Assembly: GCA_018714565.1 (NCBI GenBank)
Contig: DVNH01000044.1
Span: forward strand, 1-37,074
DNA: 37,074 nt
Origin: Candidatus Merdicola faecigallinarum
Lineage (GTDB): Bacteria > Bacillota > Clostridia > TANB77 > CAG-508
Reading direction: 5' to 3'
Shown here: positions 33,336 to 37,074 of the stretch, one piece after another
Numbering within the stretch: the stretch's first letter is position 1
Layout: every line of letters starts with the position of its first letter
Translations under genes and position numbers: made by a program
The notes under the pieces: generated by a model
What the model was told of the DNA's origin: nothing
Database searches by the model: none
What the model saw: only the letters and a program-made list of their open reading frames with translations

Positions 33336-34319
33336 TTATTCGAATTTTTTCTCTCTTGTCATTAAAATATGTACTGCTTCTTGAGGATCTAGACCTTCAT
33401 ATAATATTTGATATACAGCATTTACAATTGGCAATTCCACATTATGAATTTTACACAACTCATATGCAGTTTCGATATTATCCACACTTTCTATTACCAT
33501 TCCAACTTCTTTTTTCGTTTCTTCTAATGACTTGCCTTGCCCAATTAATTTTCCTGCTTTTCTATTCCTACTATGTTCACTTAAGCATGTTACAATTAAA
33601 TCTCCAAGTCCACTTAGTCCATAAAAAGTTTCCTTTTCTCCTCCCAATTTCACTCCAAAATCTGCAATTTCTTTTAATCCTCTTGTAATTAGTGCTGCAA
33701 ACGTATTATCTCCTAGTCCAATTCCTGCTGCTACACCTGCACAAAATGCAATAATATTTTTAAATGCTCCTCCTAATTCCACTCCTTTTACATCATGGGA
33801 AGTATATACGCGAAATTCTGGAGACATAAAAACATCTTGTATCATAGAAAGAATTTCAGGATCTTTTGAGGCAATTACCATTAAAGTAGGAATTGCAATC
33901 GATACCTCTTCTGCATGACTTGGTCCAGAAAATACACCTATTTTTGTATTTGGCATCTCTTCTTTAAATACTTGATCTAATGTAGATCCCGTTTCTTTTT
34001 CAAATCCTTTTGTGCAAATAATAATTGGTTGATTTTTTACATATTTTTTATATTCTTTTACTGTACTCCTAGTAAATTTCGATGGAGTTACATGTAAAAT
34101 AAAATCTGATCCTTCAATCACATCTTCGTATTTTGTACTGCATATAATATTTTCTGGCAGTGTTACTTTTGGTAAGAATTTACACTTTTTTTCATGATTA
34201 ATTAAATTTGCCTCTTCTTCTGAAAAAGACCAAATTTTTATTTTGTTTCCTAATTTAGCTAAATGAATTGCTAAAGCAACTCCCCAACTTCCACTTCCTA
34301 TAATTGCAACTTTTTTCAT
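33336..34319 (-). CDS. gpsA: Glycerol-3-phosphate dehydrogenase [NAD(P)+]
   Basis: This 327-residue enzyme makes sn-glycerol-3-phosphate from dihydroxyacetone phosphate for phospholipid synthesis. The dinucleotide site is AIIGSGSWGVALA, then KGFEKETGSTL, VFSGPSHAEEV, the catalytic Lys region VKGVELGGAFKNIIA, and GLSGLGDLIVTC. Length is typical. The start has a TAGGAGG ribosome binding site and its own promoter. The next upstream gene on this strand is plsY, which uses its product. Confidence 0.96.
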   Translation of the reverse strand: MKKVAIIGSGSWGVALAIHLAKLGNKIKIWSFSEEEANLINHEKKCKFLPKVTLPENIICSTKYEDVIEGSDFILHVTPSKFTRSTVKEYKKYVKNQPIIICTKGFEKETGSTLDQVFKEEMPNTKIGVFSGPSHAEEVSIAIPTLMVIASKDPEILSMIQDVFMSPEFRVYTSHDVKGVELGGAFKNIIAFCAGVAAGIGLGDNTFAALITRGLKEIADFGVKLGGEKETFYGLSGLGDLIVTCLSEHSRNRKAGKLIGQGKSLEETKKEVGMVIESVDNIETAYELCKIHNVELPIVNAVYQILYEGLDPQEAVHILMTREKKFE

Positions 34320-34433
34320 CTTTTGATTCCTCCTATTTTTCTTCTACTTTTATTTTACTGTATTTGTTATAAAATAATTTACTTTTGTTTTAAGATAAAT
34401 ATTTTTTTACAAATAATTATTTTAATAAAATTA

Positions 34434-34462
34434 ATCATAATGAAAAATTTAAAACATGTCAA
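34434..34462 (-). promoter_or_regulatory. gpsA promoter
   Basis: Consensus TTGACA with TATGAT after 17 bases on the minus strand. The leader is about 107 bases. It lies just past repeat copy 6. Confidence 0.7.
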
Positions 34463-34479
34463 CTTTACTGATGCTTATA

Positions 34480-34589
34480 CATAAGAAAAGTAGCTTCGCC
34501 ACATGTACAGATTGCTTCGCAATCGCACAGACTAATGTAACTTAACCTTGTTACTCCAGAAATTTCTGACGAAATTTCCTACGTAATAA
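34480..34589 (-). repeat. Dispersed hairpin repeat, copy 6
   Basis: This is a full minus-strand copy and one of the best kept: GAAATTTCGTCAGAAATTTC, AAGGTTAAGTTAC, GATTGCGAAGCAATC and GTGGCGAAGC. Its TTATTACGTAGG end starts in the T-tract of the plsY terminator. Confidence 0.88.
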
Positions 34590-34628
34590 AAAAAATACGA
34601 AAGTATCGCTTTTACTTTCGCATTTTTT
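34588..34628 (-). terminator. Intrinsic terminator of the der-plsY unit
   Basis: ATGCGAAAGTA pairs with TACTTTCGTAT (one G-U) on the minus strand, followed by eight T. It is just after the plsY stop and abuts repeat copy 6. Confidence 0.85.
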
Positions 34629-34651
34629 ATCTTTTTACATATTTACTAAAA

Positions 34652-35275
34652 TTATTTTTTAAAACTTAATTTATTTTCCGTTCCGTTTAAAATTCTTTTG
34701 ATATTTGCTCTATGATTAAATGCTACAATAATTGCTAATATTACACTATATATAAAATAATTTCCCTCTACAATATAATGAGAAGTAATAAATAAAGTTA
34801 AAACAGGATATAATATGGCAGCTGCAATAGATCCCATTGATACCACTCTTGTTAATGCCATTAATACTAGTGCAAACACTAAACAAATTAGACCAATTTG
34901 CCAATTTGTCATTAACAATACTCCAAGTGATGTTGCAACACCTTTTCCTCCTCTAAACTCAAAGAAAATTGGGAAGGTATGTCCAATAACTACAGCAATT
35001 CCTGCGATTTGTACCAATAAAGATGCTTGTACATCTGCTACCATCTTTCCAATAATTAAAGCAATTCCAATTGCTACTATTCCTTTTAAAATATCACAAA
35101 TTAGTGTAATAATTGCTGCTTTTTTTCCTACAGATCTTAACATATTTGTGCTTCCAGCATTTCCACTACCTTTTTCTCTTACATCAAAACCTGCAAATTT
35201 TCTACTAAATATAACTGAAAAATTAATACTTCCTATTGCATATGCAATAATTGCCATTAAAATATATGCTACCAT
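34652..35275 (-). CDS. plsY: Glycerol-3-phosphate acyltransferase PlsY
   Basis: This 207-residue integral membrane enzyme moves the acyl group from acyl-phosphate to glycerol-3-phosphate, the first step of phosphatidic acid synthesis. Family motifs are GSINFSVIFSR, the phosphate loop EKGSGNAGSTNMLRSVGK and FEFRGGKGVATSLGVLL. It lies 17 bases after der on the same transcript, the common der-plsY-gpsA neighbourhood of Firmicutes. Confidence 0.95.
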   Translation of the reverse strand: MVAYILMAIIAYAIGSINFSVIFSRKFAGFDVREKGSGNAGSTNMLRSVGKKAAIITLICDILKGIVAIGIALIIGKMVADVQASLLVQIAGIAVVIGHTFPIFFEFRGGKGVATSLGVLLMTNWQIGLICLVFALVLMALTRVVSMGSIAAAILYPVLTLFITSHYIVEGNYFIYSVILAIIVAFNHRANIKRILNGTENKLSFKK

Positions 35276-35292
35276 AACCTTTTCTCCTTTCT

Positions 35293-36627
35293 TTATTTGG
35301 TTTCTATTTTATCTCCTTTTTCTCTTACAATCACTCGAATTGGTGTACCTTGTAAACCAAATTCTTTTCGGATTTGATTTACTAAATATCTTTCATATGA
35401 AAAATGAAATAATTCTTTACTATTTACAAAAATAACAAATGTCGGTGGTTTTGTTGAAGCTTGTGTAATATATAATATTTTAAGTCTTCTTCCTTTATCG
35501 GTTGGTGGCTGTACTAATGCAATGGCCTCATTTATTACTTCATTTAACATCGCAGTAGAAATTCTCATTGCATTTTGATTTGCTACCATATTTATCATTT
35601 CAAATAATTTATTTACTCTTTGACCTGTTTTTGCCGAAATAAATAGAATTGGTGCATAGCTTAAATAAGCTAATTTTTCATAAACATCTTTTGTGTAAGC
35701 TTCTAATGTTCCTGTCCCTTTCTCATAAGCATCCCATTTATTAACAACAATAATAATTCCTTTACCAGCTTCATGAGCTTCCCCTGCTATTTTTGCATCT
35801 TGCTCTGTTACCCCTTCTGTAGCGTCAATTAAAATTAAACATACATCTGCTCGTTCAATCGCTAAGTTCGTACGAATTATACTATATTTTTCAATTTTTT
35901 CATTTACTTTACTTTTTCTTCTTACTCCAGCAGTATCAATTAGTACATATTTTCCATATTCGTTTTCGAACTCTGTATCAATTGCATCCCTTGTTGTTCC
36001 TGCAATATTACTTACAATAACTCTATTTTCTCCTAAAATTCGATTAATTAAAGAAGACTTTCCAACATTTGGTTTTCCTATTACAGCAACCTTTATCATT
36101 TCTCCATCATCTTCTTGTTCTTCTTGCTTTGGAAAACATTCGTAAATAGCATCTAATACATCTCCAATTCCTTTTGCATTGGCTGCAGAAATTGCATATG
36201 GTTCTCCTAATCCTAAATTATAAAATTCATAAATGTTAGCATCTACCGTTCCGTATTGATCTGCCTTATTACAAACTAGTACTACTGGCTTTTTGGATTT
36301 TTTTAACATGATACTTATTTCTTGATCTGCTGCTGTTACTCCTTGCTTGATATCTGTTAAAAAAATAATCACATCTGCCATTTCAATTGCTAAGTTTGCT
36401 TGTGTCCTCATTTGGGATAAAATAACATCATCCGATTCCGGTTCAATACCTCCAGTATCTATTACTGTAAAATCTCTTCCTCTCCAGTTAGATTCTGCAT
36501 AAATTCGATCCCTTGTTACCCCTGGTGTATCTTCTACAATTGAAATTCTCTGACCTACTATATAATTAAAAAATGTTGACTTTCCAACATTTGGTTTTCC
36601 TATAATGGCTACCACTGGTTTTGCCAA
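35293..36627 (-). CDS. der: Ribosome assembly GTPase Der (EngA)
   Basis: This is a double-GTPase for 50S assembly, 444 residues from the start chosen. G domain 1 has GKPNVGKST, DTPG and NKAD. G domain 2 has GKPNVGKSS, DTAG and NKWD. A KH-like C-terminal domain ends GTPIRVIVREK. TTG at 36627 is the likely start: GAGGTG lies six bases before it, and AKPVVAIIGKPNVGKS is the family's N-terminus. A GTG three codons upstream sits inside the ribosome binding site. Confidence 0.95.
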   Translation of the reverse strand: MAKPVVAIIGKPNVGKSTFFNYIVGQRISIVEDTPGVTRDRIYAESNWRGRDFTVIDTGGIEPESDDVILSQMRTQANLAIEMADVIIFLTDIKQGVTAADQEISIMLKKSKKPVVLVCNKADQYGTVDANIYEFYNLGLGEPYAISAANAKGIGDVLDAIYECFPKQEEQEDDGEMIKVAVIGKPNVGKSSLINRILGENRVIVSNIAGTTRDAIDTEFENEYGKYVLIDTAGVRRKSKVNEKIEKYSIIRTNLAIERADVCLILIDATEGVTEQDAKIAGEAHEAGKGIIIVVNKWDAYEKGTGTLEAYTKDVYEKLAYLSYAPILFISAKTGQRVNKLFEMINMVANQNAMRISTAMLNEVINEAIALVQPPTDKGRRLKILYITQASTKPPTFVIFVNSKELFHFSYERYLVNQIRKEFGLQGTPIRVIVREKGDKIETK

Positions 36628-36650
36628 ATTTCTCACCTCACTACGTAGTT

Positions 36651-36679
36651 ATTTTATAACATTTACCTATATTAGTCAA
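36651..36679 (-). promoter_or_regulatory. der-plsY promoter
   Basis: TTGACT-N17-TAAAAT on the minus strand, about 24 bases before the start codon of der. Confidence 0.7.
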
Positions 36680-36704
36680 TTTTTTTCACTATTTTTCAAA
36701 ACAC

Positions 36705-36740
36705 AAAAAAAATCAATATGAAATGATCTCCATATTGACT
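36705..36740 (-). terminator. Intrinsic terminator of rpmF
   Basis: TCAATATG and CATATTGA pair around a 10-base loop, followed on the minus strand by eight T, 15 bases after the rpmF stop. Confidence 0.85.
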
Positions 36741-36754
36741 CTTTTCTTCTCATA

Positions 36755-36949
36755 TTAGTTTGCTTTTTTAGCATTATCTTTAACTACTACTTCTTTTCCA
36801 TTATAATATCCACAATTTGGGCAAACCTTATGTGGCATTACTGGTTCATGACAATGTGAACAAGTAGCAAAATTTGGTGTTTCTAATTTCCAAGTAGATC
36901 TTTTTGTATGAGTTCTTTGTTTTGACCATCTTCTTTTTGGTTGTGCCAT
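36755..36949 (-). CDS. rpmF: 50S ribosomal protein L32
   Basis: This 64-residue protein begins MAQPKRRWSKQRTHTKRS and has a zinc ribbon with Cys30, Cys33, Cys43 and Cys46 (ATCSHCHEPVMPHKVCPNCG), the zinc-binding form of L32. The start at 36949 has an AAGGAGGG ribosome binding site. It is a single-gene unit with promoter and terminator; the DUF177/YceD gene that often precedes rpmF is not within the 125 bases visible upstream. Confidence 0.95.
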   Translation of the reverse strand: MAQPKRRWSKQRTHTKRSTWKLETPNFATCSHCHEPVMPHKVCPNCGYYNGKEVVVKDNAKKAN

Positions 36950-37021
36950 TTCATTCCCTCCTTCGCGCTTAAGATATCTATATATCTATTCATATTTTTA
37001 CGTTAGTTTAGTCACTATGAA

Positions 37022-37050
37022 ATTATACTAGTATTTTCTATTTTTGTCAA
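37022..37050 (-). promoter_or_regulatory. rpmF promoter
   Basis: Consensus TTGACA and TATAAT with a 17-base spacer on the minus strand, about 65 bases upstream of the ATG. Confidence 0.85.
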
Positions 37051-37074
37051 TAGTTTCTTTATTGTATTTTTATA

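Overview
The window is a very AT-rich, gene-dense chromosomal segment, most likely from an uncultured low-GC Firmicute of the class Clostridia. The evidence is: T-box control of thrS, strong AGGAGG-type ribosome binding sites, TTGACA-N17-TATAAT promoters, families DUF6483 and DUF6320, a LysM/GH25 wall hydrolase, rpmF, der-plsY, rpsO-pnp and an RNase P RNA. I count 35 protein genes (one cut by the left edge), one tRNA-Leu(CAA), rnpB and one T-box. Nearly all genes lie on the minus strand.

Layout from left to right. 1-3044: a cut YtcJ-type amidohydrolase, a NOP2/Sun RNA methyltransferase and a small PH-domain protein. 3166-7049: popT (DUF368, +), trhP-like U32 protein, AI-2E-family permease and mntP. 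7460-11744: a LysM/GH25 hydrolase, then an operon of alpha/beta hydrolase, condensation-type acyltransferase and DUF6320. 11955-14712: a VbhA-Fic toxin-antitoxin pair, an unknown anchored protein and rdgB. 14965-18187: DUF6483 (+) and a ccdA-thioredoxin-CoA-disulfide-reductase/rhodanese redox operon. 18372-24871: tRNA-Leu, deoB, an unknown 766-residue coiled-coil protein, and thrS behind an unknown gene under a T-box. 25202-30316: a GT2 glycosyltransferase, pnp, rpsO and a RluA-type pseudouridine synthase. 30421-37074: rnpB, a lipoprotein, dtd, a zinc-ribbon protein, gpsA, plsY, der and rpmF.

Main finding. Three genes (popT, the GH25 hydrolase and the acyltransferase) are each split by one apparent +1 frameshift, and each shift falls on an in-frame CGG codon followed by A. 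Skipping the C and reading GGA (Gly) restores a conserved motif and the rest of the protein. A hand scan of all 35 genes (about 10,700 codons) found no other in-frame CGG. The simplest reading is that CGG has no cognate tRNA in this organism and works as a +1 frameshift signal. Sequencing error or three separate gene lesions are the alternatives.

Second finding. Six copies plus one partial copy of a roughly 105-110 bp multi-hairpin intergenic repeat are scattered through the window. Three copies abut terminator T-tracts. One supplies the last codons of the methyltransferase gene and another forms the 5' leader of the DUF6483 gene.

Gene-free stretches over 300 bases: 7050-7459 holds a repeat copy and a terminator, and I see nothing in 7313-7459. 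24872-25201 holds the T-box. 30317-30858 holds a terminator, rnpB and its promoter. 34320-34651 holds the gpsA promoter, a repeat copy and the plsY terminator.
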